Source: UMGS1933 sp051891435 | GTDB taxonomy: Bacteria > Bacillota > Clostridia > TANB77 > CAG-508 | NCBI GenBank assembly: GCA_051891435.1 | Contig: JBJFFE010000004.1 | Coordinates: 1 to 21,454, forward strand | Length of the DNA: 21,454 bases | Direction of reading: 5' to 3' | Shown here: positions 6,403-15,046 of the stretch, piece after piece | Position numbering within the stretch: the stretch's first letter is position 1 | Layout: each line of letters begins with the position of its first letter | Made by a program: the position numbers and the translations under genes | Notes under the pieces: generated by a model | Databases searched by the model: none | What the model saw: only the letters and a program-made list of their open reading frames with translations | What the model was told of the DNA's origin: nothing

Positions 6403-7776
6403 ATGAAAAATTTTTTAAATAATCTAAAGAAAAATTATATTTATGGAATTTTAATTATATTAATAATAGCAATTATTATTTTAGGCGTATTTTTATATAG
6501 ACAAAAAACAAGCTATACTATTGCAACAGAAAATCAATATAATCTAGCATTTTATGAATTAGTTGATTATATAGATGATGTAAAAAATTATTTGGCTAAA
6601 GCTACCATATCAAATTCTGCTGAACATGGAGCAGAAACATTAATGCATGTATGGAGAGAAGCTAACTTGGCGCAAGTTTATTTGGCACAATTACCGGTTT
6701 CTAGTAATGAACTTAGTAATACAGCAAAATTTTTAAATCAAGTTAGTGAATACAGTTATTCATTGGCTACAAAATGTATTAACAATGAAGATATAACTGA
6801 TGAGGAGTTAACTAATTTAGAGGAATTATATAAATATTGTAAAAATCTACAAGAGACATTAACTCAACTTGCAAATGATATGGGAAGCGGAAATATAAGT
6901 TGGAAGGAGTTAACAAAAGATGCTAATATTGCTTTTGCTCAACAAGTAGATAACTTATCAAGTGCAAGTTTTAGTAATTTAGATGAAAATTTTGGCGAAT
7001 ATGAAGGTTTAATTTATGATGGTGCATATTCTGAACATATAGAAAGTGCTGAGAAAAAAGGATTAGTAGGAGAGGAAATCACAGAAGAACAAGCAAAAGA
7101 TATTGCGAAAAAATTTGCTTCAGAAGAAAATATAGAAGAAATTACTTCTAATGGGTTAGTTGAAAATGGAAATATTGTAGTATATGAATTTGCAATAAAA
7201 ATAAAAGATGGAGATAGCAATAATCCAATGAATATAGCAATTTCAAAAAAAGGTGGACATGTTGTTTTAATGAATTATAATAGAGATGTTACAGAAGAAA
7301 AAATATCACAAGAAAAAGCAAATAAAATAGGACAAGATTTTCTAACCTCTCGCGGTATCGAAAATATGAAGTCAACATACTATTTAAAGCAAGGAGGAGT
7401 AGTTACAATAAATTATGCATATGAGCAAGATGGAGTAGTAGTATATCCAGATTTAATTAAATTAAAAATTGCATTAGATAATGGTGAAATACTAGGTATG
7501 GAAACAAGTGGATATTTAAATAATCATGAAGAAAGAAATATTCCGGTAGCTAAAATTTCCGAAGAACAAGCTAAAAAAAGTTTAAATAAAAATTTAGAGA
7601 TAACAAGTTCAGGACTTGCAATAATTCCAACGGAATGGAGAACAGAAATTTTTTGTTATGAATTTAAAGGAAAAGTAAATGATACAGATTTTTTAGTTTA
7701 TATAAATGCTGAAACTGGAAAAGAAGAAAATATTCTTGTAATTATAGATACCCCAAATGGAGTTTTGACACAATAA
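6403..7776 (+). CDS. ypeB: germination protein YpeB
   Basis: YpeB is required with SleB for spore cortex hydrolysis; each stabilises the other in the spore. The 457-aa product has a short cytoplasmic N terminus, one membrane segment (about 14-31), a long helical N domain, and a C-terminal half with three PepSY-like repeats, each opening with an E/K-x-A-x-x-I helix (ITEEQAKDIAKKF, ISQEKANKIGQDF, ISEEQAKKSL). AAGGAAG (6391-6397) lies 5 bases before the ATG and 8 bases after the sleB stop. The frame is intact. Its only CGC codon (Arg in TSRGIE) shows that CGC is read normally. Confidence 0.94.
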   Translation: MKNFLNNLKKNYIYGILIILIIAIIILGVFLYRQKTSYTIATENQYNLAFYELVDYIDDVKNYLAKATISNSAEHGAETLMHVWREANLAQVYLAQLPVSSNELSNTAKFLNQVSEYSYSLATKCINNEDITDEELTNLEELYKYCKNLQETLTQLANDMGSGNISWKELTKDANIAFAQQVDNLSSASFSNLDENFGEYEGLIYDGAYSEHIESAEKKGLVGEEITEEQAKDIAKKFASEENIEEITSNGLVENGNIVVYEFAIKIKDGDSNNPMNIAISKKGGHVVLMNYNRDVTEEKISQEKANKIGQDFLTSRGIENMKSTYYLKQGGVVTINYAYEQDGVVVYPDLIKLKIALDNGEILGMETSGYLNNHEERNIPVAKISEEQAKKSLNKNLEITSSGLAIIPTEWRTEIFCYEFKGKVNDTDFLVYINAETGKEENILVIIDTPNGVLTQ

Positions 7777-7816
7777 TTACCAACATAAAAACAAAAAATT
7801 CGTCAATAATATTATT

Positions 7817-7840
7817 AGAAAAATAAAAAATTATTTTTCT
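7817..7840 (+). other. AU hairpin just before the SASP ribosome site
   Basis: agaaaaataa (7817-7826) pairs with ttatttttct (7831-7840) around an AAAA loop, giving a 10-bp stem ending one base before AAAGGAGGAG. It could be an mRNA 5' stabiliser, a weak terminator after ypeB, or simply A/T-rich chance pairing. Confidence 0.4.
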
Positions 7841-7857
7841 AAAGGAGGAGTTATATT

Positions 7858-8022
7858 ATGACAGGGAAAACAGTTATGTCTGAAAATTTAAAAGAGGAAA
7901 TTGCAAAAGAATTAGGAGTATATGAAAAAGTAAAACAAGATGGTGGTTGGGGAAATGTGTCTTCTAAAGATTGTGGTAATATGGTAAAAAAAGCAATAGA
8001 AATAGCAAATAGAAAAGCGTAG
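7858..8022 (+). CDS. small acid-soluble spore protein, alpha/beta type
   Basis: SASPs coat spore DNA, hold it in an A-like form and supply amino acids on germination. The 54-aa product contains LKEEIAKELGVYEKV and the signature segment around GWGNVSSKDCGNMVKKAIEIA, the conserved C-terminal helix of the family in Clostridia. A very strong AAAGGAGGAG lies 7 bases before the ATG, consistent with heavy expression late in sporulation. No convincing sigma-G promoter could be picked out upstream. The gene is followed at once by a terminator. Confidence 0.9.
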   Translation: MTGKTVMSENLKEEIAKELGVYEKVKQDGGWGNVSSKDCGNMVKKAIEIANRKA

Positions 8023-8027
8023 TTTCT

Positions 8028-8061
8028 AAAAAAAGAGTCCTAAATTTTAGGACTCTTTTTT
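8028..8061. terminator. bidirectional terminator between SASP and gtrA
   Basis: The stem gagtcctaaa (8035-8044) / tttaggactc (8046-8055) is flanked by an A tract and a T tract. It serves SASP on the plus strand and gtrA on the minus strand. The gtrA stop codon (8047-8049) lies inside the hairpin, so the two convergent genes share one compact terminator. Confidence 0.85.
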
Positions 8062-8469
8062 AAATACAAATAATTTACTTAAAACATAATTTCCTACTAT
8101 TACTAAAATTTGAGAAATTATTTTTATAATTTTATCATTGAAATGAAGAATTGTCACGCCAAGCCACATTACAAACATATCTAATAAAAGAGTAGTAATA
8201 CGAGAAGATACAAATTTGGTAGCTTCTTGTAATTTGTTTTGGTTTGTACTTTCAAATACAAATTTTCTATTTGTAAAATATGCAAAAGCAACTCCTGCTA
8301 TCCAAGATAAAATATTTGCAATTTGTAGTTGTATCGGAATATCAGGATTTAAAAATGTAAATACAGATATATAGTAAACTGCTAAACTTACAACAGTTGT
8401 AAGAACACCTACTATTAGGTAATTAATTATTTCTTTGTATTTTAAATATAATTGTTTAATTTTTTCCAT
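8047..8469 (-). CDS. GtrA family membrane protein
   Basis: Four-helix membrane protein (140 aa) with hydrophobic segments at about 14-36, 47-67, 88-108 and 114-134. The FAYFTNRKFVF motif between helices 2 and 3 and a second ..KLFVFK at the C terminus are typical of GtrA. Members flip or supply polyprenyl-phosphate-linked sugars for decorating surface polymers, so a role in glycosylating a teichoic-acid-like polymer is likely but inferred. GAGGAG sits 8 bases before the ATG. It lies 22 bases after the LtaS-like gene and is probably the last gene of the mnaA-ltaS-gtrA unit. Confidence 0.9.
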   Translation of the reverse strand: MEKIKQLYLKYKEIINYLIVGVLTTVVSLAVYYISVFTFLNPDIPIQLQIANILSWIAGVAFAYFTNRKFVFESTNQNKLQEATKFVSSRITTLLLDMFVMWLGVTILHFNDKIIKIISQILVIVGNYVLSKLFVFKKES

Positions 8470-8491
8470 ATTTTATTCTCCTCTAACAATA

Positions 8492-10306
8492 TTAGTTTTT
8501 ATAATTGTGAGACCAATAATATTCAACATTAATAAATTCATCTAATTTTTCTTTGGCAGTATCACTTAATTCATTAGTGATAATACCATTTTCTTTATAT
8601 CTTCCAGATGTATGTACAATATTTAAAGTGTTTTTTAAGTCGGTATTAATTTGCATAAACTGGTTACCTTTATAATTAGCTAATTCAAAAAACTCGCTCA
8701 TTAAGAAGCAAGGACTTATTGTTGGACCTTCACCAACAAAGTTTTGCTCTAAAACATCTTTAGCAGTATCGTTAGCCCAAATAATGTAAGGAGTACAATA
8801 ATAATTATAAAATCCTTCTTCTGTATCTAAGTTAAGGTTTATTCCTAACATAGAGTAAACACTATTATTATCTCCTAACCAAGGATTATGGTCGCCAAAT
8901 AAAATTAATACAACTGGTTCATTACTCTTCTTTAATTCATTAATCATATTATAAATCTGCTTTGTAGTATCTTCAATGGTTGTTAGATAATTATTAAAAA
9001 TATTAACTCCTTCTTCAGTGTACTCTTGTTTTATTTTAATATAAGATTCATCATAATATTTTTCCTCAGAATAAGGACCATGATTTTGGTATGTTACATT
9101 AAAACTAAAATATGGTTTTCCATTTTTAATTCCTTCATTATATAAATTTAATATTTCATTAAAGAAAATATTATCAGGAGCGATTTTACCTCCAGTAAGT
9201 TCGGAATATTTGTTTTCAAAAAAGTAGTAAGTTGGAAATCCTAAATTTTCATTAGCATTTAACCTATTATAAAACCACTCATAACAAGCATGAGAGCCTT
9301 CAACAGTATATCCCTGTTCTAAAAAATATCTAGCAAAACTATTGGTTTTTTTCCTAAAAGATGGTAGGTTAGAACAACCAGTTAAAAAACATCTTTCAGT
9401 TACTACTGTTCCTCCAGCAAAAATATCTGTACAAAGTTCGCCATGGTATGATTCTTCCTTTATTTCATCTAATAGTGCATATGGATTTTTTTCAAATTCT
9501 ATTGTATCAAATTTAGAAAAATCATTATAAGCTTCAAGCATTATAGAAATTATATTCACTTTTTTCCCTTCATCTATATTGTAATAAGTATAACTGCTAA
9601 GTTCTTCTACGGCTTGTTCTTCATTATAACCATCTGGTTTAGATGTATTTATATTGCAATAACTATGTAAAAATGAGTAAACAAACCCTCTAGATATATA
9701 TTGTTGTGTACCAGACCATATATTTATCAATTCTGTATTAGAAATTTCCTGATAAATTTCGTTATTAAAATAAAGTGGTTTTAAACAAACAATAAAAATT
9801 AGTAATATTATAAAACAAGAAAAAAATCTAATTAATATATTTTTTTTCGTTATTTTAGTTTTTTCTTTTTTTCTATCAAAAATAAAATATAATATTATAG
9901 TTGAAATGATGGAGAAAATTATTGCTAAATACATTCCTTTTCGAAAATTTAAGACGTAGTTTTTTTGTATGTTAAGGGCTTCTTTTATATACATAAAATC
10001 TTCCATTAATAAAGGATCATTTCTTAATGCTAACTTAAAGTAATTTACTATAGTTAATGGTATGTATATTAGGGATGTGAAAAACACACTTAAACTAATT
10101 TTTCTTGACAAGCTAAAAAAGAAAAATATAGTTAGCAAAATTGGGATAAAATTTAAAATTATAATTAATGGTTGCTCAAAGTATGAAAAGAACATTGAAA
10201 AAGAGAAAGAACCTATTGAATAATATAATGTAAACAACAATAAAAATACTGAAAAGCATATTAGTATTAATATTTTTATGAATTCCATTCCAATTCTTTT
10301 CTTCAT
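8492..10306 (-). CDS. LtaS-like phosphoglycerol transferase (sulfatase family)
   Basis: Membrane-anchored alkaline-phosphatase-superfamily enzyme of 604 aa. Membrane helices fill residues 1-175 (about five), followed by an extracytoplasmic domain. Candidate active-site residues are E258 (MLEAYND), T300 in AGGTVVTE (nucleophile position of LtaS), NHGPY (408-412) and D472/H473 in GDHNP, the metal ligands. LtaS-type enzymes move glycerol-phosphate from phosphatidylglycerol to lipoteichoic acid; relatives act on other glycans, so the exact acceptor is uncertain. AAGGAG lies within the last codons of mnaA, 8 bases before the ATG, so translation is coupled. A UgtP-like glycolipid enzyme at 4491-5622 could provide the anchor. 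Confidence 0.9.
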   Translation of the reverse strand: MKKRIGMEFIKILILICFSVFLLLFTLYYSIGSFSFSMFFSYFEQPLIIILNFIPILLTIFFFFSLSRKISLSVFFTSLIYIPLTIVNYFKLALRNDPLLMEDFMYIKEALNIQKNYVLNFRKGMYLAIIFSIISTIILYFIFDRKKEKTKITKKNILIRFFSCFIILLIFIVCLKPLYFNNEIYQEISNTELINIWSGTQQYISRGFVYSFLHSYCNINTSKPDGYNEEQAVEELSSYTYYNIDEGKKVNIISIMLEAYNDFSKFDTIEFEKNPYALLDEIKEESYHGELCTDIFAGGTVVTERCFLTGCSNLPSFRKKTNSFARYFLEQGYTVEGSHACYEWFYNRLNANENLGFPTYYFFENKYSELTGGKIAPDNIFFNEILNLYNEGIKNGKPYFSFNVTYQNHGPYSEEKYYDESYIKIKQEYTEEGVNIFNNYLTTIEDTTKQIYNMINELKKSNEPVVLILFGDHNPWLGDNNSVYSMLGINLNLDTEEGFYNYYCTPYIIWANDTAKDVLEQNFVGEGPTISPCFLMSEFFELANYKGNQFMQINTDLKNTLNIVHTSGRYKENGIITNELSDTAKEKLDEFINVEYYWSHNYKN

Positions 10307-10311
10307 AAATT

Positions 10312-11415
10312 TTACTCCTTATATTTATTTATAATAGCATCTACAATTCTTTTACTTGCTTTTCCGTCTCCATATGGGTTAGATGCTAAACTCATTTTAT
10401 CATATTTTTCCTTATTTGTTAATAGCTCTTTTGTTTCATTATATATAACTTCTTCATTCGTTCCGACTAATTTTAAAGTACCTGCTTCAATTCCTTCTGG
10501 TCTTTCAGTTGTATCTCTTAGAACTAAAACAGGTTTACCAAGAGAAGGTGCTTCTTCTTGAATTCCACCACTATCTGTTAAAATAATATGAGATTTTGCT
10601 ATAAAGTTATGGAAATCTATTACCTCTAAAGGCTCTATTAATTTTATTCTATCATCATTTCCAAGTATTTCATCTGCAACTTCTCTAACGCGTGGATTTA
10701 AGTGAACAGGGTATACAACTTTAACATCTGGAAATTCTTGAACAATTCTTTTTACTGCTCTAAACATATGCCTCATTGGTTCTCCTAAATTTTCTCTTCT
10801 ATGTGCAGTAAGTAAAATTAATTTACTATCACCTAACCAATTAAAAACATCATGAAAATAGTTTTTTTGTACAGTTGTAGCTAATGCATCTATTGCAGTA
10901 TTTCCTGTTACAAAAATGTCTTCTTCTTTTTTACCTTCAGCAAGTAAGCTTTTCTTACTATTTTCAGTTGGAGCAAAATGCATATCTGCTAAAACTCCTA
11001 CCATTTGTCTATTCATTTCTTCAGGGTATGGAGAGTACTTGTCCCAAGTTCTAAGCCCCGCTTCCACATGTCCTATATCTGTTTGTGCATAAAAGGCTGC
11101 TAGTGCTCCTGCAAAGGTAGTAGTAGTGTCACCATGAACTAGAACAATATTCGGCTTCTCTTTAAGAATAACTTCTTCTAAGCCCTTTAAAGCTCTACTT
11201 GTTATATCACTTAAAGTTTGACCTTGTTTCATAATATTTAAATCATAGTCTGGAGTAATATTAAATACTTCTAATACCTGGTCTAACATTTGCCTGTGCT
11301 GAGCTGTAACACAAACAATACATTTTATTTCTTTTCTTGATTTTAATTCTTTAACAAGTGGTGCCATTTTTATGGCTTCTGGTCTTGTACCAAAAACAGT
11401 CATTACTTTAATCAT
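10312..11415 (-). CDS. mnaA: UDP-N-acetylglucosamine 2-epimerase (non-hydrolysing)
   Basis: Interconverts UDP-GlcNAc and UDP-ManNAc in the cytoplasm, supplying ManNAc for the TagA-type transferase encoded upstream. Start ATG 11415 gives MIKVMTVFGTRPEAIKMAPL (367 aa) with AAGGAG 6 bases upstream; a longer frame to 11478 adds 21 residues unlike the family. Visible motifs are GTRPEA (9-14), HGDTTTTFAGA, HVEAGLRT, LTAHRREN, DSGGIQEEA and RPEGIEAGT, all conserved in WecB/MnaA. The gene is intact. It is 5 bases from the LtaS-like gene and has its own possible promoter in the 128-base gap behind the MBOAT gene. Confidence 0.96.
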   Translation of the reverse strand: MIKVMTVFGTRPEAIKMAPLVKELKSRKEIKCIVCVTAQHRQMLDQVLEVFNITPDYDLNIMKQGQTLSDITSRALKGLEEVILKEKPNIVLVHGDTTTTFAGALAAFYAQTDIGHVEAGLRTWDKYSPYPEEMNRQMVGVLADMHFAPTENSKKSLLAEGKKEEDIFVTGNTAIDALATTVQKNYFHDVFNWLGDSKLILLTAHRRENLGEPMRHMFRAVKRIVQEFPDVKVVYPVHLNPRVREVADEILGNDDRIKLIEPLEVIDFHNFIAKSHIILTDSGGIQEEAPSLGKPVLVLRDTTERPEGIEAGTLKLVGTNEEVIYNETKELLTNKEKYDKMSLASNPYGDGKASKRIVDAIINKYKE

Positions 11416-11473
11416 TTTTTTCTCCTTTTCCAGATTTATTGTTTTTAAATTGAATATTTTTACTTTTGATAAA

Positions 11474-11501
11474 ATCATATATTATTGTAACCCAATATCA
11501 A
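11474..11501 (-). promoter_or_regulatory. possible promoter of mnaA-ltaS-gtrA
   Basis: Minus strand: TTGATA (11501-11496), 16-base spacer, TATGAT (11479-11474). The start would be near 11467, ~50 bases before the mnaA ATG. In an A/T-rich gap such matches arise by chance, so support is moderate. Confidence 0.45.
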
Positions 11502-11543
11502 TAATTATAAATCGTATAAATAATATAGTTTGTTCATACTATG

Positions 11544-12950
11544 CTAAAATCTAAAATATATAAACGGATTATAATTTGAACTATTTAAAAAAACTATACA
11601 TACTATAAATAAGACAAGTAAACTCAAATTACCTATTATTACAATACTATTTTTATTTTTTGTTTTTTCTCTAAATTTCTTTAATATTGGTGTTGAGAAG
11701 ATTATTGCTGGTATAAAGTACATTAAGCAAGATAATATTTTTGTATTATTTGATACTACAGATATCCAATCTGTTTTTGTATAGTAGAACATATTAGATA
11801 ATATTGTACATATTTGTTGTAATGTTCCACTTCTAAATATAACCCATCCTATTATTATTAAAATCATTGAATAAAACCAACATATAAATTTAGGACATTT
11901 TTTTAATATTTTATTTAATATCAATTTTTCTATTAATAGAATTACTCCAAAATAGGCTCCCCAAATTATAAAGTTCCAATTTGCTCCATGCCATAAGCCA
12001 GTTAAAGCCCATACTATTAAAATATTAAATATCCATCTTAGCTTAGAGACCCTATTTCCTCCTAATGGAATATATACATAATCTCTAAACCAAGTTGAAA
12101 GTGAAATATGCCATCTTCTCCAAAAGTCAGTTATCGATGTTGCTATATATGGATAATTAAAATTTTCTAAAAAGTTAAAGCCAAACATTTTACCTAAACC
12201 TATGGCCATATCGCTATATCCAGAAAAATCAAAATATATTTGAAATGTATACGCTAATGCCGCAATCCATACAATAGATGTTCCCATGATATTTCCATCG
12301 AATACATAGTCTGCTATTACTGCCATTTGATTTGATATTAATACTTTTTTTGAAAGTCCAATTATAAATCTTTTTAATCCAGATGCACAATCTTTTAGAG
12401 TTTCTTTTCTATTATCTAATTCATTACAAACTGTTTCGTATCTAACGATTGGACCTGCAATTAATTGCGGAAATAATGAAATATATAATGCTAATGAGAT
12501 TATATTTTTTTGAACTTTAACTTTTCCTTTATACAAATCTACTATATAAGATATAATTTGAAAAGTATAAAAACTAATACCTATTGGTAAATTTAATAGT
12601 ATGTTGTTAATAGATAAATGAAATATACTATTAATACTATTTACTGTGAAATTATAATACTTAAATATAAATAAGTTTCCAAGCAATAATATTAATGAAA
12701 TTATAAAAGAAATTTTTTTTAATTTATATTTTCCTTTTTCATCAAATTTATTTATTATTATTCCACAAATATAACTAACTAAAATAGTTCCAAGCATTAT
12801 AAAAATATATTTTGGTTCTCCCCATGCGTAAAACACTAGAGAGAAAATTAGTAATAATATATTTCTTATTTTTCTATTTTTTATTACCAGATACAGAATA
12901 CTTAATATAGGTAAAAAAGCAAATAGAAAGGTCAAACTGCTAAATAACAT
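11544..12950 (-). CDS. MBOAT O-acyltransferase (AlgI/DltB-like)
   Basis: Polytopic membrane enzyme (468 aa) that carries acyl groups, usually acetyl, across the membrane for O-acylation of extracellular glycans. It shows the AlgI-type sequence QIYFDFSGYSDMAIG (237-251), the RRWHISLSTWFRDYVYIPLGG stretch beginning at residue 278 with H281, and WHGANW with the catalytic-position H321. About ten hydrophobic segments are visible. GGAGGT lies within the last codons of the TagA-DHHW gene; that stop and this ATG are separated by one base, so the two are tightly coupled. It likely works with the DHHW domain of its neighbour, as AlgI does with AlgJ. Confidence 0.95.
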   Translation of the reverse strand: MLFSSLTFLFAFLPILSILYLVIKNRKIRNILLLIFSLVFYAWGEPKYIFIMLGTILVSYICGIIINKFDEKGKYKLKKISFIISLILLLGNLFIFKYYNFTVNSINSIFHLSINNILLNLPIGISFYTFQIISYIVDLYKGKVKVQKNIISLALYISLFPQLIAGPIVRYETVCNELDNRKETLKDCASGLKRFIIGLSKKVLISNQMAVIADYVFDGNIMGTSIVWIAALAYTFQIYFDFSGYSDMAIGLGKMFGFNFLENFNYPYIATSITDFWRRWHISLSTWFRDYVYIPLGGNRVSKLRWIFNILIVWALTGLWHGANWNFIIWGAYFGVILLIEKLILNKILKKCPKFICWFYSMILIIIGWVIFRSGTLQQICTILSNMFYYTKTDWISVVSNNTKILSCLMYFIPAIIFSTPILKKFREKTKNKNSIVIIGNLSLLVLFIVCIVFLNSSNYNPFIYFRF

Positions 12951-12951
12951 T

Positions 12952-14739
12952 TTACACCTCCAGGTTAAATATATTCGCTACATAAAAGTCTATATTTCCA
13001 ACAAATAAAACTTTCGTAATATTATTCTCGAATATATATTTATCAAATTCAAATTTATGTCCCATGTCCATTTCATAAGCTCTCAAATCAACACAGTAAG
13101 ATTTATTAAAATGCGAAGCTATCATTTCAATAATTGCATTATCATATGATTCACCAAAAATTAAAATATTTTCTTTATTGTTATTATGATAATCAAATAC
13201 TATTTCGGCATCATCCCAACCATAAAATGAACCATATGAAATGTTGTCATCTATTTCATTGTTTATATAAGCTTCTTCTTGACCATATTCAGTTTTTTCT
13301 CCATTTATATATGTATCGTGTTCTGGTAAATTAAATTTATACGCGAAAAATGGCTCGCTATATAATCTTCCATACCCACTTGAACTAGCTTTTGAACCAG
13401 ATAATTTAGGCTTTAATTGAACGGTGTCTAATATGGGTATTGGTTCATCTTGTGTAATCATTTCTATAATTTCACAATATCCCTTATATGAACCACGGTA
13501 ATTCCAATGATGGTCTGTTTTGTAAAAATATTTTTTAAATTCATCAAATGAATTTATTTCAAATGTTTTAAAATTTTCTTTATTAATTTGTAAATTTTCA
13601 AATATATATTGCGAAATTAATTCTTTATCATTATTTTCAAAATTTATGTCAGTATCTTTTTCTATATAATATACATAAAAACCTATATTAGGATGATTAT
13701 TTATTATTTTATTTATGTTCTCAATTCTTAAATCTATTGATTCTTTGTCATAAGATAAATATCTAGGTCCATAAACTAAATTCCCTTCATTACCGAAAAT
13801 GTTTATATAATTTCCCATGTAAAAATATCTGTTTGAATATATATCTTTAAAGAAAGTTCCTACAATTGTCTTTATCATTAAATTATTACTCATATTATAT
13901 ATCTTTTTCATGGTTTGAGAAAAAGGTATTTGATCTGAAAATGCAAGTTCTAAATTATCTTGAAAATCACCATGATAAAAACTTGTAGTTGAAAATTTTA
14001 TAACTTTATATGCAGGTCTATTTTCATAATAATTGATATCTTTACTTACAAATACTGTTTTAACAAATCCACAAACTAATATAGCAAATATTGTAATTAT
14101 AAAAATAATATCCAACATATGTGCTTTGATTATATTTAGTAAAAATTTTACATTACTATTAAAAAATCTTTTAAGCCTTTTTGGTTCTTTAAGTATTCTA
14201 TATAGCCATTCTAGATGTAGTTTTATAAATATTTTTGGAGCTCTTTTTTTTGTACCACTTAATACATCGAAACTACCTCCAACACCAACAAATATACCTT
14301 TATTAAACTGGTTTAAATTTTTATAAATTAATAGTTCCTGATCAGGAATCCCTAATGCTACAAGTACAACATCTGGTTCTAGTGTAGATATTTTATTAAA
14401 AACAGCCTGTCTATCTTCTAGATATCCATTTTCATATCCGCATATATGTGCATTAGGATAATTATTTTTTAAAACATTAACTAATTTTTCTATTACTTCT
14501 TTTTTTGCACCTAATAGAAAAATACTCTTATTATATTGATTACAATACTCAAATAATTTTGTACATAACTCTACACCTGGTATTGTTTCTGCTATTTGGT
14601 AACCTAACATTTTAGCTCCCTTAACAATACCTATTCCGTCTGGAATAATTGTAGTATTTTCATCTAACAATGCTTCTTTAAAATTTTCATTTTGCTCAGC
14701 AGTCATAATGGTTTCAGGATTTGCTGTTACAATAAACAT
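12952..14739 (-). CDS. TagA/WecG ManNAc transferase fused to DHHW (AlgJ-like) domain
   Basis: Two activities appear to be fused. Residues 1-200 are a TagA/WecG/CpsF domain: IVTANPE at the start, IPDGIG (32-37, catalytic-position Asp34), FLLGAK, ALGIPDQE (128-135), VGGSFDVLSG and the RAP..LEWLYRI.EP.R tail. TagA adds ManNAc to GlcNAc-PP-undecaprenyl, forming the wall teichoic acid linkage unit. A membrane helix follows (208-230), then an extracytoplasmic AlgJ/DHHW-type domain: ENRP (239-242), KTDHHWNYRG with D409-H410-H411-W412, and GESYDN (529-534) as the SGNH-type serine motif. Coordinates start at the first standard start codon, but homology continues 29 codons further upstream (see finding). 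The next gene is the partner MBOAT enzyme. Confidence 0.9.
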   Translation of the reverse strand: MFIVTANPETIMTAEQNENFKEALLDENTTIIPDGIGIVKGAKMLGYQIAETIPGVELCTKLFEYCNQYNKSIFLLGAKKEVIEKLVNVLKNNYPNAHICGYENGYLEDRQAVFNKISTLEPDVVLVALGIPDQELLIYKNLNQFNKGIFVGVGGSFDVLSGTKKRAPKIFIKLHLEWLYRILKEPKRLKRFFNSNVKFLLNIIKAHMLDIIFIITIFAILVCGFVKTVFVSKDINYYENRPAYKVIKFSTTSFYHGDFQDNLELAFSDQIPFSQTMKKIYNMSNNLMIKTIVGTFFKDIYSNRYFYMGNYINIFGNEGNLVYGPRYLSYDKESIDLRIENINKIINNHPNIGFYVYYIEKDTDINFENNDKELISQYIFENLQINKENFKTFEINSFDEFKKYFYKTDHHWNYRGSYKGYCEIIEMITQDEPIPILDTVQLKPKLSGSKASSSGYGRLYSEPFFAYKFNLPEHDTYINGEKTEYGQEEAYINNEIDDNISYGSFYGWDDAEIVFDYHNNNKENILIFGESYDNAIIEMIASHFNKSYCVDLRAYEMDMGHKFEFDKYIFENNITKVLFVGNIDFYVANIFNLEV

Positions 14740-14890
14740 TTTATGGTTGTTGATAATATTTTGTTTTACTGTTGCAAAGAAATTTTCTTTTGTAGATTTA
14801 TATAATTTTTCAAAATATATTTTTATCTTAACTCGCCCCTTTATCTACTTTGTTGATTTTTGTATTATAATGTTAGATTTTATCCTAATG

Positions 14891-14919
14891 ATTATAATAT
14901 ATTGTTTGCAATTATGCAA
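14891..14919 (-). promoter_or_regulatory. promoter of the minus-strand tagA-MBOAT operon
   Basis: Minus strand: TTGCAT (14919-14914), 17-base spacer, perfect TATAAT (14896-14891). The start would be near 14884. It gives a ~58-base leader if translation starts at 14826, or ~145 bases if at 14739. Back to back with the tagO promoter; together these explain the 307-base gap 14740-15046. Confidence 0.7.
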
Positions 14920-14984
14920 GATAAAAAATAGTGTTATTTCTAACAAACGATATAAACAATGTAGGCTAAACTATATCTTTTTTA

Positions 14985-15013
14985 TTGACAATATTCTAAA
15001 TAAATAGTAAAAT
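14985..15013 (+). promoter_or_regulatory. promoter of the plus-strand tagO polysaccharide operon
   Basis: Perfect -35 TTGACA (14985-14990), 17-base spacer, -10 TAAAAT (15008-15013). The start is expected at about 15020, leaving a ~27-base leader with AGGAG at 15034-15038. Confidence 0.75.
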
Positions 15014-15046
15014 TATTACGGAAAATGATAAATAGGAGTGTTAAAT

